A stretch of DNA of 50,374 bases from an uncultured Eubacteriales bacterium. Lineage in GTDB: Bacteria; Bacillota; Clostridia; Oscillospirales; Acutalibacteraceae. The position numbers and the translations under genes are program-made. Location of the stretch: assembly GCA_934491515.1 (NCBI GenBank), contig CAKSTF010000013.1:1-50374 (forward strand), in the 5' to 3' direction. Of this stretch, positions 9,401 to 17,905 are shown in pieces (position 1 is the stretch's first letter; each line of letters starts with the position of its first letter). Below the pieces are notes generated by a model. The model was not told the DNA's origin. It did not search any database and saw only the letters and a program-made list of their open reading frames with translations.

Positions 9401-9989
9401 TATCACACATCTCTTTAAGATCCTCATAATCCCAAACCTGAATTTTCTGTATTTCGTGGGAGGTTCTGAAACCGTCAAAGAAGTTGATGAACGGAACCCT
9501 GCCTTTTATAGCGGCAAGATGCGCTACCGCACCGAGATCCATAACTTCCTGCGGATTGGTTTCGGCAAGCATCGCAAAACCTGTCTGGCGGCAGGCATAA
9601 ACATCGGAATGGTCACCGAAAATATTAAGTGCGTGCGATGCTACGCAGCGTGCGGAAACATGGAATACGGCGGGAAGCAGTTCACCCGCAATTTTGTACA
9701 TATTCGGTATCATGAGAAGAAGGCCCTGTGAAGCGGTGAACGTAGTGGTAAGCGCACCCGCCGCAAGAGAGCCGTGAACCGTGCCGGAAGCGCCGGCTTC
9801 GGACTGCATCTCAACAACATTTACTCTTGTACCGAAGATGTTTTTTAATCCCTGTGCAGACCACTGGTCAACATAGTCCGCCATGGGGCTGGACGGCGTG
9901 ATCGGGTAAATACCCGCCACCTCGGTAAACGCATAGGCAACGTGTGCCGCGGCGTTGTTACCGTCCATTGTCTTGAATTTCCTTGACAT
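6447..9989 (-). CDS. nifJ: Pyruvate:ferredoxin (flavodoxin) oxidoreductase
   Basis: Oxidises pyruvate and CoA to acetyl-CoA and CO2, reducing ferredoxin; central to fermentative energy metabolism in anaerobes. Single-chain 1180-aa enzyme of full length with all domains: N-terminal pyruvate-binding domain (AYAFTEVAGIYPITPSSPM), ferredoxin-like module with two 4Fe-4S sites (CVACNKCAFVCP and CMGCGVCVGACP), and the C-terminal thiamine-diphosphate domain (GCAGCAETSYARL, GGDGWAYDIGFGG). The ATG at 9989 has AGGAGGAA at good spacing; the frame is open 18 codons further up without a ribosome site. Own promoter and terminator, so monocistronic. Divergent from the glycosyltransferase. Confidence 0.98.
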   Translation of the reverse strand: MSRKFKTMDGNNAAAHVAYAFTEVAGIYPITPSSPMADYVDQWSAQGLKNIFGTRVNVVEMQSEAGASGTVHGSLAAGALTTTFTASQGLLLMIPNMYKIAGELLPAVFHVSARCVASHALNIFGDHSDVYACRQTGFAMLAETNPQEVMDLGAVAHLAAIKGRVPFINFFDGFRTSHEIQKIQVWDYEDLKEMCDMDAVKAFRKRALNPERPVMRGSHENDDIFFQHREACNDYYTALPAIVEEYMDKVNAKLGTDYKLFNYYGAPDAERVIIAMGSICDVAEEVIDYLTAAGEKVGLVKVRLYRPFSAEKLVAAIPETVKKIAVLDRTKEPGALGEPLYMDVISALAQQGRKIDTVIGGRYGLGSKDTPPASVFAVFKELTKDAPKEQFTIGINDDVTHLSLEEEEAPNTAAEGTIECKFWGLGGDGTVGANKNSIKIIGDHTDKYVQAYFQYDSKKTGGITVSHLRFGDKPIKSPYYINKADFVACHNPSYVIKGYKMVNDVKPGGVYLINCQWTPEELNEHMPAEAKRYIAKNNIQLYTVNAIDLAAKIGMGKRTNTILQSAFFALAKVLPAEDAIKYMKEKAEASYAKKGMDVVEMNWKAIDAGATAFVKIDVPADWANAEDHKKPVHEEGPAKLVEMVDTIMKPVGLMNGYEVPVSAFVPHADGTFEQGASAYEKRGVAVMVPEWNETTCVACNKCAFVCPHATIRPYALDEAEKAAAPSNIRYAEKAKAVQNAGYSFALAVSPLDCMGCGVCVGACPTKSLKMVSQESQLPEQEVFDYCVEKVTEKPGIASDATVISSQFKKPLLEFSGSCAGCAETSYARLITQLFGDRMYISNATGCSSIWGGPAATSPYTTDAEGHGPAWANSLFEDNAEHGYGMYLGQQAIRNRLIDEVREIAEKTSSADVKTAAAAYLDTLNDGAKNSDASKALVKAIKAAGADCDLCRDVVENAEYLSKKSVWIFGGDGWAYDIGFGGVDHVLAAGDNVNIMVFDTEVYSNTGGQASKASNIGQVAQFAAAGKAIAKKSLAEIAMSYGYIYVAQIAMGADQNQTLKAIKEAEAYDGPSLIIGYAPCEMHSIKGGMVNCQAEMKKAVDAGYWDLFRYNPALKAEGKNPFSLDSKPATADYKEFIMGEARYNRLTREFPERAEKLFDKAAENAKARRAHLEKLVELYGK

Positions 9990-10049
9990 TGAAATTCCTC
10001 CTGTGTTGATATTTTCAATCGCTGCATAAGCAGTAATCCTCAATGTAGT

Positions 10050-10078
10050 ATTATAATACTTTAATATAGATTTGTAAA
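10050..10078 (-). promoter_or_regulatory. Promoter of the PFOR gene
   Basis: Minus-strand -35 TTTACA (10073-10078), 17 bp, -10 TATAAT (10050-10055). Gives a leader of about 50 nt before the ATG at 9989. Confidence 0.8.
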
Positions 10079-10105
10079 GTAGAACATTTATACAAAACCC
10101 CCTGA

Positions 10106-10134
10106 TTGACTTTAGGCAAAATGTGATATATACT
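10106..10134 (+). promoter_or_regulatory. Promoter of the glycosyltransferase gene
   Basis: TTGACT (10106-10111), 17 bp, TATACT (10129-10134), 35 bp before the ATG at 10169. Confidence 0.75.
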
Positions 10135-10168
10135 GTTGCTGTGATTATGAGAAAGGCGTGATAGCGAT

Positions 10169-11965
10169 ATGAGTGCCGGCAGGATTTGCAAAAATATGAT
10201 TTCCCGTGTAAAAAGCGGGCTTTCCACGTCGCCCGTTACCGCCGGTGCGGTTATAAAGGCAAAACGCGTTCGCCGCATTCTTTCGGATAAATTTATCTAC
10301 GACCGTACCCTTTGGGAAGTTTCGGAACAGGATCGCAACTTTCAGGAAAAATACGATTTTGCGTGCACTCCCCTTTTCAGCATACTTGTTCCGCTTTACA
10401 ACACCCCGCGCGAGTTTTTAAAGGACACGCTGAGTTCCGTACTGAACCAGACATATAAAAACTGGGAACTCTGCCTTGCGGACGGCAGCGATGCCGACCA
10501 CCGTTATGTGGGCGAATACTGCAGGAAACTGGCGCTTGCAGACGGGCGGATACGCTATAAAAAACTTTCTGAAAACAAAGGCATCAGCGAAAATACCAAC
10601 GCATGTGCCGAAATGGCAGGCGGCGATTTTATTGCGCTTTTTGACCACGACGATTACCTGCACCCTGCCGCACTTTTTGAATACGCAAAAGCAATAAATG
10701 AGAAAAACGCCGATTTTATATACTGCGACGAAGACAAGTTTAAAAGTAAAAACGGCAGAACGTTTGACCCCTATTTTAAGCCCGACTTTGCGCCGGACAA
10801 TTTAAGAGGAAATAACTATATCTGTCATTTTACTGTGTTTAAAAGGTCGCTTGCTGCGGGCGAATCTCTTTTCAGAAGCGAATTTGACGGCAGTCAGGAT
10901 CACGACCTTATCCTGCGCCTTACCGAAAAGGCAAAAAACATCGTCCATATACCGAAAATCCTTTATCATTGGCGCGTAAGCGGCGCTTCCGTTGCTTCAG
11001 ATCCGTATGCAAAGCCGTACACAATAACAGCCGGAATAAAAGCGGTAGACGAACAACTTGTCCGCTTAGGTCTTGAGGGAAAAGCGGAAAGCACCGCTTT
11101 TCACCCGAATTTTTACAGAATAAGGTACCGCCTTACCGCGCAACCTTTGGTTTCGATAATTATACCTAACAAGGACCATACGGCAGAACTTGACCGACTT
11201 ATAAGGTCGATAACAGAAAAAAGCACCTATAAAAACTACGAAATAATTATCATCGAAAACAACAGCGCTCCCGAAACATTCAAGTACTATGAAACGCTTG
11301 AATCTTTAGACTGTGTGCGTGTTGTGGCATATAAAACGGACCGTTTTAATTACTCGGCTATAAACAATTTCGGCGTAAGCGAGGCAAAGGGAGAATACCT
11401 GCTGTTTTTAAACAACGATACGGAGGTTATAACCCCCGACTGGATAGAAGAAATGCTTATGCTGGCACAGCGAAGCGACGTAGGCGCCGTTGGTGCGATG
11501 CTTTACTACCCGAACGATACGATACAGCATGCTGGAGTCACGCTCGGCATAGGCGATATTGCCGGTCATAACTTCAAGTATATGCCGCGCGGCACGGGCG
11601 GATATTTCGGCAGGGCCGCGATACAGCAGGATGTTTCGGCTGTTACGGCGGCGTGTATGATGGTTAAAACCTCCGTTTTTAAGGAAACGGGCGGATTTGA
11701 CGAAAGGTTTGAGGTTGCTTTTAACGACATAGACCTTTGTATGAAGATAAGAAAGGCCGGTTACCTTATCTGCTTTACTCCGTTTGCGGAACTTTATCAT
11801 TTTGAATCTTTAAGCCGCGGCGCGGAAAACACCCCGGAAAAGGTAAAGCGTTTCCAAAGCGAGATTGACAGATTTAAAGAAAAGTGGCAATATTTGCTTG
11901 ACGCCGGCGACCCCTACTATAATCCAAACTTATCCCTTAAATCGGAAGATTTCAGAAGAAAATAA
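10169..11965 (+). CDS. Two-domain family 2 glycosyltransferase
   Basis: Predicted cytoplasmic inverting sugar transferase for surface polysaccharide or glycoprotein assembly; sugar and acceptor unknown. 598 aa with two GT-A domains: the first from ~residue 70 (FSILVPLYNTPREFLKDTL, acidic FDHDDYLHP) to ~290, the second from ~residue 330 (PLVSIIIPNKDHTAELDRLI, LFLNNDTEV) to ~560. The N-terminal ~65 residues are basic and unassigned. Architecture matches the bifunctional GT2 proteins often annotated as rhamnosyltransferases, but no neighbour (sugar-nucleotide or export gene) supports that. Own promoter; ends at a two-way terminator. Confidence 0.88.
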   Translation: MSAGRICKNMISRVKSGLSTSPVTAGAVIKAKRVRRILSDKFIYDRTLWEVSEQDRNFQEKYDFACTPLFSILVPLYNTPREFLKDTLSSVLNQTYKNWELCLADGSDADHRYVGEYCRKLALADGRIRYKKLSENKGISENTNACAEMAGGDFIALFDHDDYLHPAALFEYAKAINEKNADFIYCDEDKFKSKNGRTFDPYFKPDFAPDNLRGNNYICHFTVFKRSLAAGESLFRSEFDGSQDHDLILRLTEKAKNIVHIPKILYHWRVSGASVASDPYAKPYTITAGIKAVDEQLVRLGLEGKAESTAFHPNFYRIRYRLTAQPLVSIIIPNKDHTAELDRLIRSITEKSTYKNYEIIIIENNSAPETFKYYETLESLDCVRVVAYKTDRFNYSAINNFGVSEAKGEYLLFLNNDTEVITPDWIEEMLMLAQRSDVGAVGAMLYYPNDTIQHAGVTLGIGDIAGHNFKYMPRGTGGYFGRAAIQQDVSAVTAACMMVKTSVFKETGGFDERFEVAFNDIDLCMKIRKAGYLICFTPFAELYHFESLSRGAENTPEKVKRFQSEIDRFKEKWQYLLDAGDPYYNPNLSLKSEDFRRK

Positions 11966-11966
11966 A

Positions 11967-12002
11967 AAAACAGCGGTTTCTCTTTCGGGAAATCGCTGTT
12001 TT
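11967..12002. terminator. Bidirectional terminator between convergent genes
   Basis: Arms AAAACAGCG (11967-11975) and CGCTGTTTT (11994-12002) with T-runs on both strands. It serves the glycosyltransferase (plus) and the ABC permease (minus). Confidence 0.8.
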
Positions 12003-12006
12003 ATTT

Positions 12007-12987
12007 TTATCGTTCTTCCCTAAAATAGGAAAGTCCCAAATGTGCCGGAGGCTGATTTTCGCGCTTCTTGCGTATGCTTACCGCAATAAGCACCACTATG
12101 GTAACAACGTAAGGCAGCATTTGGATTATCGGAATCATCTGCATTGAAACGTTTATATAGTTAAAGAGTATATAAAGCGCGCCGAACAGATACGAACCTA
12201 AAATTGCAAGGGTGGGTTTCCATGTAGCAAATATTACAATCGCAATAGCAAGCCAGCCGCGATCGCCGAAACCGTTATTTGACCATATACCGTTGCTGTA
12301 ATCCATTACATAGAAAAGACCGCCGAGTCCCGCAATCATACCGCCTATACAGGTTGCAAAATACTTATAACGGGTAACGTTTATGCCCGCGGCGTCCGCC
12401 GTGGCGGGGTTTTCACCTACCGCGCGCAGATTAAGACCGGCGCGTGATTTTTTAAGGAAAACAGCCGCCGCAAGGGCGATTACCACTGCAAGGTAAACCA
12501 TAAAACCGTAAGAAAAGAACAGTTTTCCTATACTGCCCAGATTTTCGGCAAAGGCAGGGGTTGTTTTAAACGCGCGCGCCACTTCAACAAGCGCAAGGTA
12601 AGGCACGTCGCTTTTTACTATCTTTATAAGCGAACCGCCGAAGAAGTTGCCGCAGCCTATACCGAACGTGGTAATTGCAAGACCGGTAACGTTCTGATTT
12701 GCTTTAAGATTAACCGTTAAAAAGCAATACAGCAGCGATACTAAAAGCGAACCCAGAAGGCAGCACAGAAACGGTATCAGTACCGCCAAGAACGGTACTA
12801 TCTCAACAGCGTTTGTCTGGTAGAAAAATCCGCCTACAACGCCGGAAATCGCGCCTATATACATAATGCCGGGAATACCGAGATTAAGATTGCCCGATTT
12901 TTCGGTTAGTATCTCGCCCGTAGCGCCGTAAAGCAAAGGAGTTCCCTGAAGAATTGCTCTTTGAATAAAGTTTACTATAACAGTCAT
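12007..12987 (-). CDS. BMP-type ABC importer, permease 2 (NupQ/YufQ-like)
   Basis: Integral membrane subunit of a nucleoside-type importer. 326 aa, about nine hydrophobic segments, with the family-typical stretch LNLGIPGIMYIGAISGVVGG near residues 34-53 and the cytoplasmic coupling segment GENPATADAAGINVTRYKY in the second half. It overlaps the preceding permease gene by 4 bp and is last in the operon. The guanine riboswitch and xpt upstream make a purine nucleoside or base the likely substrate (inference). Confidence 0.9.
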   Translation of the reverse strand: MTVIVNFIQRAILQGTPLLYGATGEILTEKSGNLNLGIPGIMYIGAISGVVGGFFYQTNAVEIVPFLAVLIPFLCCLLGSLLVSLLYCFLTVNLKANQNVTGLAITTFGIGCGNFFGGSLIKIVKSDVPYLALVEVARAFKTTPAFAENLGSIGKLFFSYGFMVYLAVVIALAAAVFLKKSRAGLNLRAVGENPATADAAGINVTRYKYFATCIGGMIAGLGGLFYVMDYSNGIWSNNGFGDRGWLAIAIVIFATWKPTLAILGSYLFGALYILFNYINVSMQMIPIIQMLPYVVTIVVLIAVSIRKKRENQPPAHLGLSYFREER

Positions 12988-14084
12988 CGGTTTTCCTCCT
13001 TCCGGCGGCGGTTCATATTTATCTTATAGTTGATGAAAAATTCACATCCGATTATGAAGAAAAGAATAATGCCCGTAAGTATATCGGAAAAGTCGCCGTT
13101 AAGGCCGAACTTTGAAGTAACTTCGTCCGCGCCGCGGCCCAGGAATACCAAAAGAAGAGTTGTAAGTATCATGGTTACGGGATTGAACTTGCCGAGCCAC
13201 GATACCATAATAGCGGTAAAGCCTCTGCCCCCTACAAGGTTCGAGTCTATCGAGTGTGAAGAACCGCCGACAAGCAGAAGTCCCGCTATTCCGCAGACTG
13301 CGCCGGACACAAGCATTGTGCGGATTATTACCTTTTTAACGTTAATTCCGATATAGCGCGCGGTGTTCTCGCTCTCGCCCACTACCGAAATTTCATATCC
13401 GTGTTTGCTGTACTTAAGGTAGACATACATAATTACCGTTATCAAGGCTACCACGATTATGTTAAGCAGGTACTTAACACCGAAAATATCGGGAAGCCAG
13501 CCGTGCGAAAGCAGGTCGGGTCCTACAACGTTGGAACCGCTTTTATCGGCGATTTTAAGGAAGTATTCAACAAGTTGTATGGCAACGTAGTTCATCATAA
13601 GGGTGAAAAGCGTTTCGTTGGTTTTCCATTCCGCTTTGAAGATAGCCGGAATCACCGCCCATATCATACCTGCGGCAACGGCTGCCGCCGTCATAACGAT
13701 TATAAGCACCCAATCGGGAATTTTGCCGCCGAGACAGAACATACAAACGGCTGTTGCAAGACAGCTTATAAGCACCTGTCCCTCGGCCCCTGTATTCCAG
13801 AAACGCATACGGAAAGCCGGAGTAACCGCAAGGGATATGCAGAGAAGAATCGCGATATCGTGAACCGTTACAAGAAATCTTCCCTTGCCGAACGCACCGT
13901 GAATTATTGTTTGATAAATCGAAAGCGGATTATCGCCCGTAAGCACCTTTGTAACAATACCGCACACAACAAGCGCGATAACTATTGCGACAGCCCTTAC
14001 GATAATGCGGTTTTTAAACGGAACATTGTCCCTTTTTGATATGTATATGAGAGGTTCGTGTTTATGTTTTGCTTCAGTTGCCAT
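12984..14084 (-). CDS. BMP-type ABC importer, permease 1 (NupP/YufP-like)
   Basis: Second membrane subunit of the same importer. 366 aa; hydrophilic N-terminus (~25 residues) then multiple membrane helices; the segment RFWNTGAEGQVLISCLATA and the coupling-loop motif GESENTARYIGINVKKV are hallmarks of this family. It overlaps the ATPase gene by 11 bp and the next permease by 4 bp, so the three are translationally coupled. ATG at 14084 with GGGAGG upstream. Confidence 0.9.
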   Translation of the reverse strand: MATEAKHKHEPLIYISKRDNVPFKNRIIVRAVAIVIALVVCGIVTKVLTGDNPLSIYQTIIHGAFGKGRFLVTVHDIAILLCISLAVTPAFRMRFWNTGAEGQVLISCLATAVCMFCLGGKIPDWVLIIVMTAAAVAAGMIWAVIPAIFKAEWKTNETLFTLMMNYVAIQLVEYFLKIADKSGSNVVGPDLLSHGWLPDIFGVKYLLNIIVVALITVIMYVYLKYSKHGYEISVVGESENTARYIGINVKKVIIRTMLVSGAVCGIAGLLLVGGSSHSIDSNLVGGRGFTAIMVSWLGKFNPVTMILTTLLLVFLGRGADEVTSKFGLNGDFSDILTGIILFFIIGCEFFINYKINMNRRRKEENR

Positions 14085-15603
14085 TTTTACTACCTCCCGA
14101 TTTGGTCATCAAAAGACCGATTTCTTCTTTAGTGGTCTCTCTGCCGTCCAGAATGCCTGTGATTCTGCCCGAATTTACCACAACTATGCGGTCGCAAAGT
14201 TCAATAAGAACGTCAAGGTCCTCGCCCACAAATATTACGGCAACGCCGTTTTTCTTCTGCTGATTAAGCAGGTTGTATATCATATAAGAGGAATTTATGT
14301 CAAGCCCTCTTACAGGGTATGCCGCCATAAGAACAGTGGGCGACGCGGCAATTTCTCTGCCCACAAGAACCTTCTGTACATTACCGCCCGAAAGATGCCT
14401 TACGGGCGTGTTCGCGTTCGGCGTTACAACTTCAAGGTCCCTTATTATATCGTCCGCAAGTTTTTTAGGCGGCTTCCTGTTTAAAAACATTGATTTACCC
14501 TTGCGGTAACTGCGAAGCATCATATTGTCTATAATATCCATATTACCTACAAGACCCATTCCGAGCCTGTCCTCAGGCACAAAAGAAAGTCTTACGCCGA
14601 GTTCGCGTATCTGCATGGGCGTTTTGTCACGCAGATTTTCCTGCAGTCCGTTTTTGGGATTGTTGTAAAGTATTTCGCCGCCGCTTATGTGCTCAAGGCC
14701 GGCGATGGCTTCAAGCAGTTCGCGCTGACCGCTGCCCGCAATGCCCGCGATACCGAGTATTTCTCCGCTTTTGGCGGTAAAGGAAATATCGTCAAGCACC
14801 TTTACGCCGTTTTCGTCATAAAGGTCTATTCCGCGAACAAGCAGCCTGTCCGCCGTGTTCTCGGGTTCGGCACGGTCGATATTAAGCGAAACTTTTTTGC
14901 CCACCATCATTTCCGTAAGTTCGGATTCGTTGGTTTCGGCGGTAACTACCGTATCTATATATCTGCCGCGGCGAAGTATTGCAACCCTGTCCGACACGGA
15001 AAGAACTTCGTGCATCTTATGGGTTATGATGATTATGGACTTGCCGTCGTCGCGCATACGGCGAAGCACGTTAAAGAGTTTTTCGGTCTCCTGCGGGGTG
15101 AGAACCGCCGTAGGTTCGTCAAGTATAAGTATGTCCGCGCCGCGGTAAAGCACCTTTATTATTTCAACGGTCTGCTTTTCGGATACGGACATCTGGTATA
15201 TTTTCTTTTTAGGGTCAATCTCGAAGCCGTATTTCGAGGAAATTTCCGAAACGCGTTTTGCCGCTTCTTTAAGATTGAAACGCTTTTTATCATCTATTCC
15301 GAGAACAATGTTTTCGGTGGCATCAAAAACATCAACAAGTTTAAAGTGCTGATGTATCATACCTATTTTTAAATCAAAGGCATCCTTGGGGGAGTTTATG
15401 GAAACAGGCTTCCCGTTTACGAATATTTCGCCCTCGTCCGGGTGATATATACCGGCTATCATATTCATCAACGTGGTTTTGCCGCTTCCGTTTTCACCGA
15501 GTATGGCAAGTATCTCGCCTGCTTTTACGGTAAGATTTATATTTTCGTTCGCAACAATTTTGCTGAATCTTTTTGTTACGTTTCTGATTTCAAGTGCGTT
15601 CAC
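14074..15603 (-). CDS. BMP-type ABC importer, duplicated ATP-binding protein (NupO/YufO-like)
   Basis: Energises uptake by ATP hydrolysis at the cytoplasmic face. 509 aa with two ABC modules. Module 1: Walker A GENGSGKTT (~36-44), signature MSVSEKQ, Walker B LILDEPTAVLT. Module 2: GIAGSGQRE in place of a canonical Walker A, signature LSGGNVQK, and AAYPVRGLD at the Walker B region. A degenerate second site is usual for this family of sugar/nucleoside ATPases. GTG start at 15603 with AGGAGG 6 nt upstream. An RNA hairpin separates it from the binding-protein gene. Confidence 0.92.
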   Translation of the reverse strand: MNALEIRNVTKRFSKIVANENINLTVKAGEILAILGENGSGKTTLMNMIAGIYHPDEGEIFVNGKPVSINSPKDAFDLKIGMIHQHFKLVDVFDATENIVLGIDDKKRFNLKEAAKRVSEISSKYGFEIDPKKKIYQMSVSEKQTVEIIKVLYRGADILILDEPTAVLTPQETEKLFNVLRRMRDDGKSIIIITHKMHEVLSVSDRVAILRRGRYIDTVVTAETNESELTEMMVGKKVSLNIDRAEPENTADRLLVRGIDLYDENGVKVLDDISFTAKSGEILGIAGIAGSGQRELLEAIAGLEHISGGEILYNNPKNGLQENLRDKTPMQIRELGVRLSFVPEDRLGMGLVGNMDIIDNMMLRSYRKGKSMFLNRKPPKKLADDIIRDLEVVTPNANTPVRHLSGGNVQKVLVGREIAASPTVLMAAYPVRGLDINSSYMIYNLLNQQKKNGVAVIFVGEDLDVLIELCDRIVVVNSGRITGILDGRETTKEEIGLLMTKSGGSKNGN

Positions 15604-15626
15604 TTGCAGCCTCCTAAACCAAAATA

Positions 15627-15653
15627 CACAAGGGGAAAGATATTCCCCTTGTG
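15627..15653 (-). terminator. Intercistronic hairpin after the binding-protein gene
   Basis: Perfect 11-bp stem (15627-15637 with 15643-15653), 5-nt loop, followed on the minus strand by TATTTTGGTTT. Between a solute-binding protein and its ATPase such hairpins usually act as partial terminators or 3' stabilisers giving excess binding protein; that role is inferred. Confidence 0.65.
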
Positions 15654-15679
15654 CGGAAAAATTTTTGAAAGATTATTGA

Positions 15680-16960
15680 TTATACCTTTTCGTTAAGGTT
15701 GGTTATACCGTCAATTATCATATCAAAGTAAGGAGCCGAACGGAATTTCTCTGCGTTGGACTCATCAAAGTAACCGTCGTGGATAACGTTGGTTTCGCCC
15801 TTGAAGTCGCCGTCAACGTCTGCAAGATATTCGTCAAGGTTCTTACCGTCCTTGGTAAACTTGGAGGTATCGAATACATGGAGAGTGCCTGCCTTGAATT
15901 CATCGATAGCCGCTTTGATCTTTTCTTCGGTGCCTTCGGCTGCAACATTTTCGTTGATACCGCTTAAAACAACCGAGTTGGTAGCAATGTCGCCGCACCA
16001 GTCGGCTACGATAGCCTCGCCCTTAACAACCTGCTCGATTATGTACTGGAAGTAGGGAGCCCAGTTGATAGCGGAAGAAATGATAAAGGATTTTTTTCCT
16101 GCAGAGTAGGTGCTGCCGTTATAAGATACATTGGGAACACCCGCAAGTTCACAAGCGGTGGGTGCGCCGAGGGAGTCGGCATGCTGGCTTATAAGAACGC
16201 ACTTGTCTTTTTCGATAAGGGCGGTAGCAGCTTCCTGCTCTTTAGCCTGATCATACCAGGAACCGGTGTAGCGAACCTTCATTGTAGCGGTTTCGCAAAC
16301 CGAACGCGCGCCGAGGAAGAAAGAGGTCATACCGGAAATAACTTCAGCATAGGTGTAAGCGCCTACATAACCGATAATCGCTTCTTCAGCTTTTATGGAA
16401 CCGTTTTTGATAAGTTCGTTAAGTTTCATACCTGCGGCAATGCCTGCAAGATATCTGCCTTCATATATGGAAGCGAAAGCGTTGTGGAAGTTTGCAATGT
16501 TTGCGCCCTTAGCGGAAGTGCCGGTAGCGTGGCAGAACTGAACTTCGGGGAATTCCTGAGCAGCCTGCTTCATGAAAGATTCGTGACCGAAAGAATCGGC
16601 AAAGATTACTTTGCAGCCCTTGTTTTTAGCAAGGTCAACAGCCGTGTCATAGCACTTGCTGGTTTCCGGAATGCCGGTTACGATAACTACCTGTTCGTCC
16701 TTAAGGCCCATGCCCTTCTGAACGGATTTCAAAGCCTGGATGAAGTTGTTGTCGTAGGTGGAGTTTTCATCGTGAAGGCAGATCATACCGATTTTGAAAT
16801 CATCGGGAACTGTTACTTCGGACTTAACGTCAAGACGGGGCAGGATTTCAGCAGTTTCGCCCTTAGCGGAACCGGTGCCCGTTTTCTTTGCGTCGCCGCA
16901 GCCTGCAAAGCAGCCTACAACAAGGAGTCCTACCAAAAGGATAGCCAATAATTTTTTCAT
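15680..16960 (-). CDS. BMP-family substrate-binding lipoprotein
   Basis: Extracytoplasmic receptor of the ABC importer. 426 aa; N-terminal signal with lipobox FAGC (lipid-anchored Cys at ~residue 21). Family features: IGMICLHDENSTYDNNF, GCKVIFADSFGHESFM, and an aspartate/asparagine-rich ligand cleft. It is longer than the usual ~350 aa, with extra sequence in the central part and C-terminus. It is first of the transporter genes, 49 bp after xpt; a short palindrome TGTAAATT-A-AATTTACA lies in that gap. GGGGGA precedes the ATG at 16960. Confidence 0.92.
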   Translation of the reverse strand: MKKLLAILLVGLLVVGCFAGCGDAKKTGTGSAKGETAEILPRLDVKSEVTVPDDFKIGMICLHDENSTYDNNFIQALKSVQKGMGLKDEQVVIVTGIPETSKCYDTAVDLAKNKGCKVIFADSFGHESFMKQAAQEFPEVQFCHATGTSAKGANIANFHNAFASIYEGRYLAGIAAGMKLNELIKNGSIKAEEAIIGYVGAYTYAEVISGMTSFFLGARSVCETATMKVRYTGSWYDQAKEQEAATALIEKDKCVLISQHADSLGAPTACELAGVPNVSYNGSTYSAGKKSFIISSAINWAPYFQYIIEQVVKGEAIVADWCGDIATNSVVLSGINENVAAEGTEEKIKAAIDEFKAGTLHVFDTSKFTKDGKNLDEYLADVDGDFKGETNVIHDGYFDESNAEKFRSAPYFDMIIDGITNLNEKV

Positions 16961-17009
16961 TTTTCTTTTCCCCCTGAAAAATTTTATGTAAATTTAATTT
17001 ACAACAGCG

Positions 17010-17582
17010 TTATTTGCGGAAACGTATTCCCGCGGGCGACATCTCGTCTATCACGGCAAGTGATTCGACCCTTATGCCCTTTTCTCTTAAAGCGTCGCCG
17101 CCGCCCTGATAGCCTTTTTCGATGACCGCCGTGCAGCCTACAACTTCGGCGCCTGCCTGCCCTATAATATCAATAAGTCCCTCAAAAGCCTTTCCGTTTG
17201 CCAGAAAATCGTCTATTACGAGGAACTTATCATCTTTGCCCATATAATCCTTGGGCACTACTATGTAATTGTCTTTATTATGCGTGTAAGAATGTACAAG
17301 CGAAGAATAAACCTCGCCCGATACGTTGCCGGCGCCGTTCTTTTTTGCAAAAACAAGGGGCAGTCCCATAACGTGCGCGGCAGCAACCGCAACGGCTATG
17401 CCGGATGCTTCAACGGTGAGAATCTTGGTAATTTCGCAGCCTGCGTAAATTGCGGCAATTTCCTCCGCCATTTCAAAAAGAAACGCGGTATCTATCTGCT
17501 GATTTAAAAAAGAGCCGACTTTAAGAATGTCGCCGTCAAGCACTACGCCTTCTTTGACTATCTTTTCTTCAAGCGCTTTCAT
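17010..17582 (-). CDS. xpt: Xanthine phosphoribosyltransferase
   Basis: Cytoplasmic salvage enzyme converting xanthine and PRPP to XMP. 190 aa, standard length. The PRPP-binding loop VIDDFLANGKAFEGL (~residues 122-136) and the upstream VEASGIAVAVAAA loop match Xpt. ATG at 17582 chosen because GGAGG lies 8 nt upstream (a TTG one codon earlier is also open). First gene after the guanine riboswitch; followed by the BMP importer in the same direction, so salvage and uptake appear co-regulated. Confidence 0.95.
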   Translation of the reverse strand: MKALEEKIVKEGVVLDGDILKVGSFLNQQIDTAFLFEMAEEIAAIYAGCEITKILTVEASGIAVAVAAAHVMGLPLVFAKKNGAGNVSGEVYSSLVHSYTHNKDNYIVVPKDYMGKDDKFLVIDDFLANGKAFEGLIDIIGQAGAEVVGCTAVIEKGYQGGGDALREKGIRVESLAVIDEMSPAGIRFRK

Positions 17583-17620
17583 CAAAGTCGCCTCCCCTTA
17601 AAAATTCAAGTAAAACAAAA

Positions 17621-17644
17621 AACAGATTCAAAAAAGAATCTGTT
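17621..17644 (-). terminator. Riboswitch-controlled terminator before xpt
   Basis: Minus-strand stem AACAGATTC / GAATCTGTT with a 6-nt T loop, followed by six T. It lies between the aptamer and the xpt ribosome site and is the expected OFF element of the expression platform. A second hairpin (CACCG ... CGGTG) lies between aptamer and terminator. Confidence 0.85.
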
Positions 17645-17700
17645 TACCGATATAAATACCCCACGCACCGTTTCACATACATAAGGAAGCGGTGTGAAGA

Positions 17701-17774
17701 TTTACCAATAGTCGCAACTTCTCGGCGTTGCGGTAGAAACAATCGGGCCATACATCCGAAACTATATCGGCAAA
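17701..17774 (-). promoter_or_regulatory. Guanine-class purine riboswitch aptamer
   Basis: Minus-strand RNA. P1: TTTGCCGATA pairs with TATTGGTAAA (10 bp, two G-U). P2: TCGG/CCGA with loop containing ATGTATGGC. The conserved J2/3 TTTCTACC is present, P3 is GCAAC/GTTGC, and J3/1 reads GACTAT. The C in GAC corresponds to the specificity position (C74 in B. subtilis xpt), so guanine/hypoxanthine/xanthine rather than adenine. Loop 3 (GCCGAGAA) deviates slightly from CCGUAAA. A terminator follows, implying transcriptional repression by ligand. Confidence 0.93.
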
Positions 17775-17794
17775 ACTATTAACTTGTTGAGCCT

Positions 17795-17824
17795 ATGTTA
17801 ACACAAAGGTTCTGCCTTTGTCAA
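17795..17824 (-). promoter_or_regulatory. Promoter of the riboswitch-xpt-BMP operon
   Basis: Minus-strand -35 TTGACA (17819-17824), 18 bp, -10 TAACAT (17795-17800), about 20 nt before the aptamer. Confidence 0.7.
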
Positions 17825-17905
17825 CAAAAAACGGGCGTTTTTTTAAACTTTGGATAAGTTGTCCCTTTGCCCGAGCCTTTTTAAAAACTATTTGGCGATT
17901 ATTAA

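Noticed and set aside
7347..9731. 794-codon plus-strand open frame opposite PFOR
   Set aside because: It is antisense to a full-length, certain enzyme, has no domain, and its composition (Cys/Phe/Arg/Gly-rich) is that of a shadow frame.
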